A DNA stretch of 64,000 nt, taken from NCBI GenBank assembly GCA_020636475.1, contig JACJXU010000004.1, positions 62,001-126,000 of the forward strand. The letters are read 5' to 3'. The notes below the pieces were generated by a model that did not search any database, had not been told where the DNA came from, and saw only the letters and a list, made by a program, of their open reading frames with translations. Position numbers and translations under genes: made by a program. Within the stretch, counting starts at the first letter, position 1. The number at the start of each line of letters is the position of its first letter. The stretch is from Chitinophagales bacterium (lineage in GTDB: Bacteria > Bacteroidota > Bacteroidia > Chitinophagales > UBA2359). This document shows, in pieces, positions 1 through 8,226 of the stretch.

Positions 1-518
1 GCGACCTGCCGGCAACACATTTGTCCTACGATATAGTGTTGGGTGTGGTAAGTGCCGAAAATGGAAATTTGCTTCAGGCGTATGCTTGGGGCGGCAGCCG
101 TTGGGATATTCCCAACGATTTGTTTATTCAAAATGATGCACAGCAAATACTTATTGTTGCCGACTCCGACTCCATTGACGGCGACATGGTAGAAGGAGGC
201 AAAAAAGACGGCAATCATGAGGCGTGGCTACTTTTTTTAGATGCAGCCAATAGCTTTATTTCGTTAAACAATAATTTTTCGTTGCAAGCCTACCCAAATC
301 CGGCAAATGTGGGAGAAATAGTACGCGTTCCAATCGAAAATACTGCGGAACTGTCGTATCAGGTGGTGGATATTAAAGGAAAAGTATGTGTTCCTTTGCA
401 ACAAATTCCCGCCGGAACAGGAGTAATTCAACTACAATTTGGGCTAAAAAACATTTATTTTATAAGATTTTTTACAAAAAATAAGTTTTTGAATTATTTA
501 AAAGTGACGGTATTATAA
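1..518 (+). CDS. C-terminal part of a secreted protein with T9SS type A sorting domain (5' truncated)
   Basis: The reading frame is open from the first complete codon (base 3) to the stop at 518, so the gene begins outside the window. The visible 172 residues hold a beta-rich, Gly/Asp-rich segment with motifs such as AYAWGGS and ADSDSIDGD. They end in a typical type IX secretion sorting domain: LQAYPNPANVGE, a VVDIKGK strand, an IPAGTGV turn, and a final strand ending in KVTVL. In Bacteroidota this domain sends the protein through the T9SS to the surface or medium, where it is usually removed. The function of the missing N-terminal part cannot be judged. An internal TTG at 21 could be misread as the start, but the frame continues upstream of it. 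Confidence 0.75.
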   Translation, partial: DLPATHLSYDIVLGVVSAENGNLLQAYAWGGSRWDIPNDLFIQNDAQQILIVADSDSIDGDMVEGGKKDGNHEAWLLFLDAANSFISLNNNFSLQAYPNPANVGEIVRVPIENTAELSYQVVDIKGKVCVPLQQIPAGTGVIQLQFGLKNIYFIRFFTKNKFLNYLKVTVL

Positions 519-1106
519 AAATATGGCGCGATATTTTTTGAGGAGGGAAAATTATAATTCTACTAAATATAATCTTAATTTATTGAAAATAAGTAAGTTG
601 TAATGGTTTTTTATGTAAAAAAATACTACTTTTTTAAAAAATAATATTTTTTTTCCGGCAAAAACTGCTGTAAAATTGCATTAGAAATTAAATAAAAAAG
701 AAGATTTAGTTTTTTGAAATAAGAAACTTAACTTTTTGAAAGAAAATAAAAACAAAGCGGACTGACTTCATAATAAACCAAAAACAGTACCACAACACTT
801 GGGAAAGATGGGCTGAACATCTAAAAAAATCTGGGAGGAGAGTGTTGTGTGTACTGCTAATGGTTTTACGCCCCAATGATCGAAAAAAAAAATCACATTT
901 CAAAATATTTCTCACCATTAAGCACAATTTACTGCCATTTTTTGTCGTTTCCCATACCCGTTTCAACCATTTAGGCAAAGTATTTGTTTCTGAATATCAC
1001 CAAAATTCAAATGTTCACACAGTTTGCTGTCAATCCATAATTTTAACCGTACTTTTGCAATTTATTTGCATAATTACTAAAACTATAAAATACCGCTAAA
1101 TAAAAA
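519..1106. other. 588-bp AT-rich gap without a convincing gene; contains a long hairpin
   Basis: Short open frames on both strands here have no recognisable composition and overlap each other, so I do not call a gene. The only strong structure is the interrupted inverted repeat at 775-866, listed separately. The rest is A/T-rich and presumably holds the promoter of the MoxR gene that starts at 1107. Confidence 0.5.
775..866. ncRNA. Candidate structured RNA or long hairpin of unknown family
   Basis: AAACCA (775-780) pairs with TGGTTT (861-866). After a 4x4 internal loop, CAGTAC (785-790) pairs with GTACTG (851-856), and CACAACACT (791-799) pairs with AGTGTTGTG (841-849) with one bulged base at 850. 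Together this is 21 base pairs. The 41-base apical part can form a small AGATG/CATCT hairpin (806-822). The strand is not decided, because no perfect sigma-ABfr promoter flanks it on either side. It could be a small RNA, the 5' leader of the MoxR gene, or a short inverted-repeat element. Confidence 0.4.
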
Positions 1107-2081
1107 ATGAGTAATGTAAATCATTCTGCTTCCGATGTAGAAGCCGTAAAATCTTTTGCGCAAGTATTTCAATCCTTAAAAAAAGAAATAGCCAAAATTA
1201 TTGTAGGGCAGGAGCAAGTAGTAGAAAGTATCTTAATTTCTATTTTTTGCGATGGTCACAGTTTAATGGTAGGCGTACCCGGATTAGCCAAAACCCTTTT
1301 GGTGAATACCGTAGCCAATGTGTTAGATCTAAGTTTTAAACGCATACAGTTCACGCCAGACCTTATGCCTTCGGATATTATGGGTTCGGAAATTTTGGAC
1401 GACCAGCGCAGGTTTAAATTTGCGCCGGGACCCGTTTTTGCCAATATTGTATTAGCCGATGAAATAAATCGTACGCCACCCAAAACACAATCGGCTTTGC
1501 TCGAAGCAATGCAGGAGCGTTCCGTAACTATTTCGGGCGAAAGACATAAACTGCCACTGCCGTTTTTTGTGTTGGCTACCCAAAATCCGATTGAACAAGA
1601 AGGAACATATCCACTTCCCGAAGCACAATTAGACCGTTTTATGTTTAATGTATTGTTGGATTATCCCAGCATTGAGGAAGAAATAGAAGTAGTAAAAAAT
1701 ACTACTTCCGACCGTTCGGTGAGTTTAAATAAAATTATTAATGTTGACGAAATAATATTTTTTCAAAAATTAGTACGCCGTATTCCCATAGCCGATAATG
1801 TACTCTCGTATGCCGTAAAATTAGCCGCCAAAACACGCCCCAACACAGCATCAGCTACTGCCGATGTAAACAACTATTTGGCGTGGGGAGCAGGTCCGCG
1901 TGCATCGCAATACTTAGTATTAGGAGCAAAAGCACACGCAGCAATGCACGGAAAATTTTCGCCCGATATTGAAGATGTGCAAGCAGTAGCTACCGGAATT
2001 TTGCGCCACCGTATTGTAAAAAACTACAAAGCCGAAGCCGAAGGAATAAGTATCGAAGATATTATTTCCCGCTTGCGTTAA
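1107..2081 (+). CDS. MoxR-family AAA+ ATPase
   Basis: A 324-residue AAA+ ATPase of the MoxR family. These ATPases usually work as chaperone-like remodelers with vWA-domain partners in the cytoplasm. Visible motifs: Walker A GVPGLAKT (residues 56-63), Walker B VLADEINR (115-122), sensor 1 ATQNP (157-161) and the PEAQLDRF arginine-finger region (171-178). The length is normal for the family. In Bacteroidota, MoxR genes typically lead an operon with DUF58 and vWA/BatA-type genes. Here the next gene, 25 bp downstream, is an SDR epimerase, so the usual partners are absent locally. The substrate is unknown. Confidence 0.9.
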   Translation: MSNVNHSASDVEAVKSFAQVFQSLKKEIAKIIVGQEQVVESILISIFCDGHSLMVGVPGLAKTLLVNTVANVLDLSFKRIQFTPDLMPSDIMGSEILDDQRRFKFAPGPVFANIVLADEINRTPPKTQSALLEAMQERSVTISGERHKLPLPFFVLATQNPIEQEGTYPLPEAQLDRFMFNVLLDYPSIEEEIEVVKNTTSDRSVSLNKIINVDEIIFFQKLVRRIPIADNVLSYAVKLAAKTRPNTASATADVNNYLAWGAGPRASQYLVLGAKAHAAMHGKFSPDIEDVQAVATGILRHRIVKNYKAEAEGISIEDIISRLR

Positions 2082-2106
2082 GCAAGTTTTTTTTACGTTT
2101 CTACCC

Positions 2107-3084
2107 ATGAAAGTTTTTGTAACAGGTGCCACCGGATTTTTGGGACAACAGCTGTTGGCACAACTGCACGCGCGCGGCGATGAAATTACGGCAATTTATC
2201 GTCCGCCAATGCGTCCTGCGCTTATGCCTGCGTATGTAAACTGGATAGAAGGCGATATTTTGGATATAATGGGCTTGGAAAATGTGATGCAAAATGCCGA
2301 ACAAGTATATCATTGCGCCGCCGTAGTTTCTTTTGCGAAAAACGATGCCCCAAAAATTAGACAAATAAATGTGGACGGCACTGCCAATGTAGTGAATATT
2401 GCCCTGAAATTGGCAATTCCGCGCTTGTTGTACGTTAGTTCGGTAGGAGCTTTGGGTCGAGAAAGTGGTAAAAAATTCATTTCCGAAAAAACAACATTTA
2501 CCAACGAAGCGATGAATTCGGTGTATGCCAAAAGCAAATTTGAGGCAGAAATGGAAGTCTGGCGCGGCATAGCCGAAGGTTTAAACGCAGCGATTATCAA
2601 TCCTTCGGTAATTTTGGGCAAAACCCACAACTGGCAACAAGGCACCGGAGCTATTTTTGAGCAGGTGTGGAAAGGTTTTCCGTTTTATACGAAAGGCGGA
2701 ACGGGCTTTGTAGAAGTAAAAGATGTAGCAAAAGCCGCGATAACATTGGCGAACAGCGATATTGTAGGCGAGCGATTTATTATTAGCGGCAGCAACCAAA
2801 CGCATCGTGCGGTATTTAGCAAAATTGCCGAATACTTACACAAAAAACCACCCACTATTTTTGCGCGCCCTTGGATGACAGCATTGTATTGGCGTGTAGA
2901 AGTTCTCAAAGCATTTTTTAGTGGAAAATCGCCTTTAATAACACGCGAAACGGTGAACATAGCGCAAGCCGAATACTATTATGACAACGGAAAGTTTTTG
3001 CAATATTTTCCCGAATTTATTTATACTGACTTTGAAAGAACTATTGCCGCCGCAAGTGAGGCATTTCTTGAAATTAAAAAATAG
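2107..3084 (+). CDS. NAD(P)-dependent epimerase/dehydratase, extended SDR family
   Basis: A 325-residue extended short-chain dehydrogenase/reductase. The N-terminal Rossmann motif GATGFLG lies at residues 7-13 and the catalytic YAKSK (YxxxK) at 140-144. A Ser-rich segment LLYVSSVGALG (108-118) supplies the third catalytic residue. The overall pattern resembles the dihydroflavonol-4-reductase-like or NAD-dependent epimerases common in Bacteroidota, which act on sugar nucleotides or on hydroxy/keto lipids. The exact substrate cannot be read from sequence. It starts 25 bp after the MoxR stop, so co-transcription is likely. The 83-bp gap that follows contains a TAACTTTG element before the next gene. 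Confidence 0.85.
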   Translation: MKVFVTGATGFLGQQLLAQLHARGDEITAIYRPPMRPALMPAYVNWIEGDILDIMGLENVMQNAEQVYHCAAVVSFAKNDAPKIRQINVDGTANVVNIALKLAIPRLLYVSSVGALGRESGKKFISEKTTFTNEAMNSVYAKSKFEAEMEVWRGIAEGLNAAIINPSVILGKTHNWQQGTGAIFEQVWKGFPFYTKGGTGFVEVKDVAKAAITLANSDIVGERFIISGSNQTHRAVFSKIAEYLHKKPPTIFARPWMTALYWRVEVLKAFFSGKSPLITRETVNIAQAEYYYDNGKFLQYFPEFIYTDFERTIAAASEAFLEIKK

Positions 3085-3167
3085 TACAGAAAATGTAATT
3101 TTTTTGTGGTATAAATTAAAATAATAGGGATTTAATCTAAATTTTCTTATAACTTTGCTTTGTTGCA

Positions 3168-3551
3168 ATGAAACAAATTTTTGTCATATTACTTGCTCTA
3201 CTTGTAATCCTTATCAATTTTAGGGAAGCAGCAATTTTTGTTTCTTTTAAATACAACCAAGAGTTTATCGCCCAATATTTGTGTATCAATCGTGACAAAC
3301 CTGAGATGCAATGTCACGGAAAATGCCATTTAAAAAAGTCGATTGAAGAAAGCGAAAAGCGGCAACAGCAAGGTGCCAATCCCATCAATGAAAAACCTGC
3401 CGATACAACATTATTCTTCACCCAAACTACAACAGTATTTGGCAAGTATTTTTATCAGACGAGTAACATTAAAACATTTAGTAGTTTTTTAATAAACTTG
3501 TATAAATTTTCCTTCCACATCAGAATTTTCCACCCCCCTCAGTTTCGTTGA
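3168..3551 (+). CDS. Small exported Cys/His protein with a CHGKCH motif, first gene of a copper-type cluster
   Basis: A 127-residue protein with an N-terminal hydrophobic segment (about residues 3-25), hence secreted or membrane anchored. The mature part has a compact metal-ligand-like stretch, CINRDKP followed by QCHGKCHLKKS (about residues 42-63), then a polar linker and a hydrophobic C-terminal part. I recognise the CxGKCHLKK pattern as recurring in small Bacteroidota proteins encoded beside metal genes, but know no assigned function. It lies just upstream of a CDACGC-bearing outer-membrane protein, an MbnP-like protein and a di-heme peroxidase. A role in copper or other thiophilic metal handling is therefore inferred. 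A TAACTTTG -7 element at 3150-3157 would leave a very short leader. Confidence 0.7.
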   Translation: MKQIFVILLALLVILINFREAAIFVSFKYNQEFIAQYLCINRDKPEMQCHGKCHLKKSIEESEKRQQQGANPINEKPADTTLFFTQTTTVFGKYFYQTSNIKTFSSFLINLYKFSFHIRIFHPPQFR

Positions 3552-3610
3552 TTTCTGTGTAAAATACACAAACTAAATACAGATTTTTTAGTAATTTAAT
3601 CAACGAAAAT

Positions 3611-4519
3611 ATGATAAAAAAATTCTTTTTTGTCGTGTTTATGCTGGTATTGATGAGTACACAACTTATTCGAGCCTGCGATGCGTGTGGCTGTAGTGCT
3701 GGCAGTATGGGAATGGGTTTATTAGCCGACTATCGAACCAACTTTGTAAGGCTTAGTTATTTCAATACGCGCTTTACAACAAGCCCTGAACACGATTATT
3801 TGGTAAAAGATAATTTTATGCGCTTCGATTTGTCGATGAGATATGCCATAGGTAAATCACAAAGAATAAAGTTTACGGCGCATGTGCCTTATGGTGTAAA
3901 TATCCGTAAAAGCGAACAAACAGACGATATACAAACACAAGGATTCTCCGATGCAAAGGTTTTGGTGCATTATGTATTGGCAAACAATATTAGAATGGGA
4001 AAAAAATCTGCTTTGTATCTCGAAACGGGAACGGGTATAAATTTTCCCACGGGAAAATACGAAGCGCGCATGCACAACCTCAACTTGCCGGATAATTTTA
4101 ATATTGGTTTGGGGTCTTGGGGTTATATTTTTCAGTTGAATACCATTTATAGTCACAAAAATCAAGGTTTTGTTTGGAGCAATTTTTATCAATTTAACAG
4201 CAAGACAACAGATTCTTATCATTTTGGCAATCAGCTAAATACACAGTTATCCTTTTTTAAAGAAATAGCCCTAAAATCGCTAAAACTGATTCCTAATGCA
4301 GGCGTAGCATTTGAACATATTTATTACAACACCTATGCTACAGGCAGCAAAGTACCCGAAACGGGTGGTAAGGGCACTTATTTTACAAGTGCGCTGAACT
4401 TTAAAACAGAAAAATGGCTCGCCGGAGCATCTTATGCGCTACCAATGGCAGAAAAATATGCGGGTGGCCTAATCAATGCACAAAACCGATTTGCTTGTCA
4501 TATTTCTTATATTTTCTAA
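3611..4519 (+). CDS. Outer-membrane beta-barrel, transporter-like, with an N-terminal CDACGC motif
   Basis: A 302-residue protein. A signal peptide (residues 1-22) is followed at once by CDACGCSAGSMGMG, a Cys-rich potential metal-binding segment. The rest alternates aromatic/hydrophobic and polar residues in short strands (for example FVRLSYFNTRF and LYLETGTGINFPTG) and ends in ISYIF. A terminal aromatic residue is typical of outer-membrane barrels. It resembles the 'transporter' or phenol-degradation-like barrel families found next to MbnP and di-heme peroxidase genes in Bacteroidota. Passage or binding of copper or another metal complex at the outer membrane is inferred. It lies 59 bp after the CHGKCH gene and 20 bp before the MbnP gene, in the same presumed operon. 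Confidence 0.75.
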   Translation: MIKKFFFVVFMLVLMSTQLIRACDACGCSAGSMGMGLLADYRTNFVRLSYFNTRFTTSPEHDYLVKDNFMRFDLSMRYAIGKSQRIKFTAHVPYGVNIRKSEQTDDIQTQGFSDAKVLVHYVLANNIRMGKKSALYLETGTGINFPTGKYEARMHNLNLPDNFNIGLGSWGYIFQLNTIYSHKNQGFVWSNFYQFNSKTTDSYHFGNQLNTQLSFFKEIALKSLKLIPNAGVAFEHIYYNTYATGSKVPETGGKGTYFTSALNFKTEKWLAGASYALPMAEKYAGGLINAQNRFACHISYIF

Positions 4520-4539
4520 CTTTTTTTAAAACAAAACAC

Positions 4540-5397
4540 ATGAATAAATTATTTTTTTCAATATTAATACTAACTATTCCCTTCTTTTTTACCGCTTGCG
4601 ATAAAGATGATGACAACAATGACACAACAGGCAATATAGAGATTGAATTTGACAATATTGCCTTGGAAAATGGTATCCAAAAACAACTAAGTTTGGTAAC
4701 GCCTGGCAGCACAGAGTATCAGTATAGCAATGCACTGGGGCAGACTTTTAATATTAATTTGCTTCGTTATTATATTACCAATATAAAATTAGAAGGACCT
4801 AATGGCGAACTATACGAAGATGAAGTAAGTGTTAATGCTTCAGGTACGAAAGGTATTTATCTAGTAGATGAAAGCGACCTTGAAACAGGCCACATTACTC
4901 TGACTAATGTTCCTTCTGGCAACTACAACAAAATTACTTTTACCGTAGGTGTAGAAGAAAATGGTGTACAAGAAGGTGCTGCCGGCGGTGTACTTGACCC
5001 TGCTACTTGCAATATGTTTTGGAACTGGAACTCCGGCTACATTGCTGTAAAGTTTGAAGGGCAATCGCCCGTTTCTAATGGTGGTGTTTCGGGTGTTGAA
5101 ACTTTAGATGTTTCAAGTGCAAATGGTATTGCTTATCACGTAGGTGGCTGGAGAGATATGGAAGGAACAGCTTTTGTGTATAACAACAAAACACTTAGCT
5201 TCGACTTTGATACCAACGCAAAAGTTAGTGGCAACGAACAACCACACGTACACATGGTTTTTGATGTTTTAAGTCTGTTTAAAGGTGTAAACGATATTGA
5301 TTTTACCGGAAACCACAATGTACACAAACCCCTTGACGGTGTGCCGATAGCTGAGAATATTCCTGCTGCTTTTGCTTTTGACCATATTCACCAATAG
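4540..5397 (+). CDS. MbnP-like lipoprotein (copper-binding family)
   Basis: A 285-residue lipoprotein. I start it at ATG 4540, not at an upstream in-frame ATG (4414), because MNKLFFSILILTIPFFFTAC is a clean lipobox signal peptide with Cys20, and the longer start would overlap the previous gene. The body matches the MbnP family, with an N-terminal beta domain (INLLRYYITNIKL, about 72-84) and the hallmark MFWNWNSGYI (159-168). Known biology: in MbnP/MbnH pairs a tryptophan of MbnP is oxidised to kynurenine by the di-heme enzyme MbnH, creating a copper site. Trp161, Trp163 and the HVGGW segment (200-204) are candidates here. The di-heme partner gene follows, after a strong terminator hairpin. 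Confidence 0.85.
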   Translation: MNKLFFSILILTIPFFFTACDKDDDNNDTTGNIEIEFDNIALENGIQKQLSLVTPGSTEYQYSNALGQTFNINLLRYYITNIKLEGPNGELYEDEVSVNASGTKGIYLVDESDLETGHITLTNVPSGNYNKITFTVGVEENGVQEGAAGGVLDPATCNMFWNWNSGYIAVKFEGQSPVSNGGVSGVETLDVSSANGIAYHVGGWRDMEGTAFVYNNKTLSFDFDTNAKVSGNEQPHVHMVFDVLSLFKGVNDIDFTGNHNVHKPLDGVPIAENIPAAFAFDHIHQ

Positions 5398-5404
5398 ATA
5401 AAAC

Positions 5405-5447
5405 AGAAGGAAGGGCAATTTTTTTTTTGCCTTTCCTTCGTTTTTTT
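5405..5447 (+). terminator. Strong intrinsic terminator between the MbnP-like and di-heme peroxidase genes
   Basis: GAAGGAAGGGCAA (5406-5418) pairs with TTGCCTTTCCTTC (5427-5439) over 13 positions with one G-T wobble. The loop is eight T, and seven T follow (5441-5447). It ends four bases before the ATG of the next gene. It would separate transcription of the downstream peroxidase from the upstream cluster unless it is read through or controlled. Confidence 0.8.
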
Positions 5448-5451
5448 ACAC

Positions 5452-6474
5452 ATGAAAAAAGTAATTCTATTTTTCTCTCTTGCATTAAATCTATTAAGTG
5501 CCTGCAAACGCGACGATGTTGTTGATGAAGACAATACATACACGCTTTCGCCGCCTTCTTATTTCCCTTCGGTGCTATATCCGCTGGAAAATAATCCTAT
5601 CTCGAAAGAAGGCTTTGAATTAGGCAAAAAACTTTTTAACGACCCTCGTCTTTCCATAGACAACAGCGTTGCCTGTTCTAATTGCCATGTAAAAGCCGTA
5701 GCCTTTACCGACCCGCAACACAATCCAAGCGTAGGTGTTTTTGAGCAGTCGGGTACACGCAATGCGCCAATGATAGCCAATATGGCTTTTCAAAGCGAAT
5801 TTTTATTGGATGGCGGTGTTTCTCATTTAGATTTTATACCCGTTTTTGCCATAGAAAATAAAAAAGAAATGGGCGAAACCATTAGTAATGTGGTAGTAAA
5901 ACTAAATCGTACCGCCGATTATCCCGCCTTGTTCAAAGCGGCTTTTGCCGAAATAGATACCATTACTTCACCTTATATGCTCAAGGCAATTTCGCAATAT
6001 ATGCTCCTACTGATTTCCGACAATGCCAAGTACGACCAAATGTTGCGTGGGGAAATAGCTTTTTCGGAAGAAGAACTACAAGGACAAACAATTTTTAATG
6101 AAAAATGTGCCACCTGTCATGCGGGAGCTTTGTTTACCAATCACCAGTTTATAAACAACGGCTTAGACACCACTTTTGCTGATATTGGTAGGGCGTTGAT
6201 TACCGAAACCAACGATGATTTAGGAAAATTTAAAGTGCCAAGCCTTAGAAATAGTATGCTTACTGCGCCGTATATGCACGATGGTCGGTTCAAAACCATC
6301 CGCGAAGTGCTTGACCATTATCGTTTTCATGTAAAAAACTCGCCTACGCTGGCTAATGAGTTACACAAAAGTGGACAATTAGGAATTTCGCTAACAGACG
6401 AAGAGGTGGACAATATTATTCTTTTTTTAGAAACTCTCACCGATTATGAATTTATCGCCAATCCAAAATTTTAA
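5452..6474 (+). CDS. MauG/MbnH-type di-heme cytochrome c peroxidase family lipoprotein
   Basis: A 340-residue lipoprotein with lipobox LLSAC (Cys18) and two c-type heme motifs, CSNCH (75-79) and CATCH (219-223). LGKFKVPSLRNS and APYMHDGRF lie in the C-terminal half, as in di-heme peroxidases and MauG-like enzymes. The family either reduces hydrogen peroxide or, in MauG/MbnH, oxidises tryptophan or tyrosine of a partner protein using a bis-Fe(IV) state. The gene directly upstream is MbnP-like, so an MbnH-type modification role is the better guess. It acts in the periplasm. The 3' end overlaps the next gene by 29 bp. The ATG lies only four bases past a terminator hairpin. Confidence 0.85.
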   Translation: MKKVILFFSLALNLLSACKRDDVVDEDNTYTLSPPSYFPSVLYPLENNPISKEGFELGKKLFNDPRLSIDNSVACSNCHVKAVAFTDPQHNPSVGVFEQSGTRNAPMIANMAFQSEFLLDGGVSHLDFIPVFAIENKKEMGETISNVVVKLNRTADYPALFKAAFAEIDTITSPYMLKAISQYMLLLISDNAKYDQMLRGEIAFSEEELQGQTIFNEKCATCHAGALFTNHQFINNGLDTTFADIGRALITETNDDLGKFKVPSLRNSMLTAPYMHDGRFKTIREVLDHYRFHVKNSPTLANELHKSGQLGISLTDEEVDNIILFLETLTDYEFIANPKF

Positions 6475-6895
6475 GATTTGGGGTGTCTTTTTGTTAATGG
6501 TGGGCGGCGTTATAGCTTGTAAAAAAGACGATAATACTGATAACAAACCGCAAGCCATAGACTATGGTTATGTTATTGAAATACAAAAACCACAAGCCAA
6601 TACAGTTTATCATTGGGGCGATACCTTATTTTTAGCGATAAATTTTCTTAGCGAAACCCAAGAATATGTCCACAATGTAAGGGTAGAAATACAAAATGAA
6701 ACTAACGAATCTTTGTATGCTGTACAAACACACGTGCATGTACCCGAGAAATACAACTACGCCGACTACCTATGGCTAAACGACACCGTAAAGTTGGAAG
6801 AAAAAATAAATTGGTACTGTAAGGCAGCTGTATGGAGTCACGAAACCAATGCAGTTGCAACCATAGATTCTCTTTTCTTTCAAATAATTCCATAG
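6446..6895 (+). CDS. Small lipoprotein at the end of the MbnP/MbnH-like cluster
   Basis: A 149-residue protein that starts inside the last codons of the di-heme peroxidase gene (29-bp overlap, different frame). This implies tight translational coupling. Residues 1-25 form a lipoprotein signal with GGVIAC (Cys25), followed by KKDDN, a spacer typical of surface or periplasmic lipoproteins in this phylum. The remainder looks like a single beta-sandwich domain (YVIEIQKPQANTVYHWGD, then alternating strands) and contains several His and Trp residues (HVHVPEKYNYADY, CKAAVWSH). I do not recognise a characterised family. Context suggests an accessory copper or heme-enzyme factor. An internal ATG (6497) is a less likely start because it shortens the signal. 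Confidence 0.75.
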   Translation: MNLSPIQNFKIWGVFLLMVGGVIACKKDDNTDNKPQAIDYGYVIEIQKPQANTVYHWGDTLFLAINFLSETQEYVHNVRVEIQNETNESLYAVQTHVHVPEKYNYADYLWLNDTVKLEEKINWYCKAAVWSHETNAVATIDSLFFQIIP

Positions 6896-6967
6896 AAGAT
6901 AATATAGCTAAGAACTATAGAAATTTTTTTTACGCATATAAAACCTTCAGTCGTCTTATTTCACAGA

Positions 6968-6998
6968 TTGTTCGTAACTTAACGCACAAATATTTTTG
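6968..6998 (+). promoter_or_regulatory. sigma-ABfr-type promoter of the nucleotidyltransferase gene
   Basis: TTG at 6968-6970, a 20-base spacer and TATTTTTG at 6991-6998 fit the Bacteroidota -33/-7 consensus. The predicted start of transcription is about 10-15 bases before the ATG at 7016. Confidence 0.65.
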
Positions 6999-7015
6999 GC
7001 AACAATAAACAATTT

Positions 7016-8017
7016 ATGAATATAATAATTCCTATGGCTGGGCGCGGCTCGCGCTTGCGTCCACATACACTCACTATTCCCAAACCATTATTGCCCATAG
7101 CCGGAAAACCTATTGTAGAGCGTCTGGTAGAAGATTTGCAAGCAATGTGTCCCGAAAAAGTAGAAAATATTGGTTTTATTATTGGCGACTTTGGGAAAGA
7201 AATAGAACAAAAACTCTTGGATATGGCAGCACGGCAAGGAGCCAAAGGACATATTTTTTATCAAGACAAACCGCTCGGCACGGCGCATGCTATTTTATGT
7301 GCACGCCCTTTGCTCGAAGGAAAAACGGTTATTGCTTTTGCCGATACGCTTTTTGATGCCGATTTCAAGTTTGATGCTGCGCAAGAAGCCTGCATCATTA
7401 CCCAAAAGGTAGAAGACCCTTCGGCTTATGGTGTGGTGCAATTGGATAATGAAGGATATATAAGCGGTTTTGTAGAAAAACCCGACACTTTTGTAAGCGA
7501 CTTGGCAATTATTGGCATTTATTACATTGGCAATGCCGCTGCACTGGAGCGCGAAATGCAATATCTTTTGGACAATGATATAAGGGACAAAGGCGAATAT
7601 CAACTGACAAACGCCTTAGACAATTTGCGCCAAAAGGGAACACGCTTTAGCGTAGGAACGGTAAAAGAATGGTTGGATTGTGGTAACAAAGATGCTTGTG
7701 TATATACCAATCAGCGCGTTTTGCACCTCCGGCAAGCACGGTTCGCTTCGACAACAGAAAAGGCAAAAGGAGAGAATTTTTTAATCCTTCCGCCTTGTTT
7801 TATTGGAAAAGGAGTAGAGCTAAAGGATTGTATTGTTGGTCCTTATGCATCAATAGGCGACAATACCAAGATACAACATTCCATTGTAAAAAACAGTATT
7901 ATTCAGGAAAATGCGTCTATTTCAGGCAAAATTATTACCAATTCTATGATTGGCAGCCACGCACACCTAAAAGCAAAACCCGACGAATATAGCCTTGGCG
8001 ACTATTCGCAGATATAG
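7016..8017 (+). CDS. Sugar-phosphate nucleotidyltransferase with C-terminal left-handed beta-helix
   Basis: A 333-residue cytoplasmic enzyme. The N-terminal signature IIPMAGRGSRLRPHTLTIPK followed by PLLPIAGKPI (residues 3-32) is that of glucose-1-phosphate thymidylyl- or uridylyltransferase and mannose-1-phosphate guanylyltransferase relatives. They join a sugar-1-phosphate to an NTP with release of pyrophosphate. DKPLGTAHAI (about 83-92) and VEKPDTF (about 152-158) are further family motifs. The C-terminal 90 residues have hexapeptide-like repeats (LKDCIVGPYASIGDNTKI, SIVKNSIIQENASI) that form a left-handed beta-helix. The nucleotide and sugar cannot be fixed from sequence. It has its own promoter and stands alone between two intergenic gaps. 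Confidence 0.88.
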   Translation: MNIIIPMAGRGSRLRPHTLTIPKPLLPIAGKPIVERLVEDLQAMCPEKVENIGFIIGDFGKEIEQKLLDMAARQGAKGHIFYQDKPLGTAHAILCARPLLEGKTVIAFADTLFDADFKFDAAQEACIITQKVEDPSAYGVVQLDNEGYISGFVEKPDTFVSDLAIIGIYYIGNAAALEREMQYLLDNDIRDKGEYQLTNALDNLRQKGTRFSVGTVKEWLDCGNKDACVYTNQRVLHLRQARFASTTEKAKGENFLILPPCFIGKGVELKDCIVGPYASIGDNTKIQHSIVKNSIIQENASISGKIITNSMIGSHAHLKAKPDEYSLGDYSQI

Positions 8018-8226
8018 TTTGTCCTAAAAATAAAACTTTTATTTGCGGATTGGTGTTCGTAATAAAATATGCCTGTAAAACGTTTTTATCGTCTTAGTCC
8101 CTAAGTTATAGATTTGAACAACTTAATTACAGGGTAATTTTTTATTTTTTTAGCCTCATAAAAAGTATTCCCTGCTTTCACAATATATTTATGAGCAGTT
8201 TTATCATTACTATCGTATTATAAATA

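Noticed and set aside
842..1099. 85-codon frame before the MoxR gene, and the 90-codon minus-strand frame at 706-978
   Set aside because: They overlap each other and the hairpin at 775-866, and look like chance frames in A/T-rich DNA.
4414..4539. N-terminal extension of the MbnP-like protein
   Set aside because: It would overlap the previous gene and place 42 residues before a perfect lipoprotein signal peptide.
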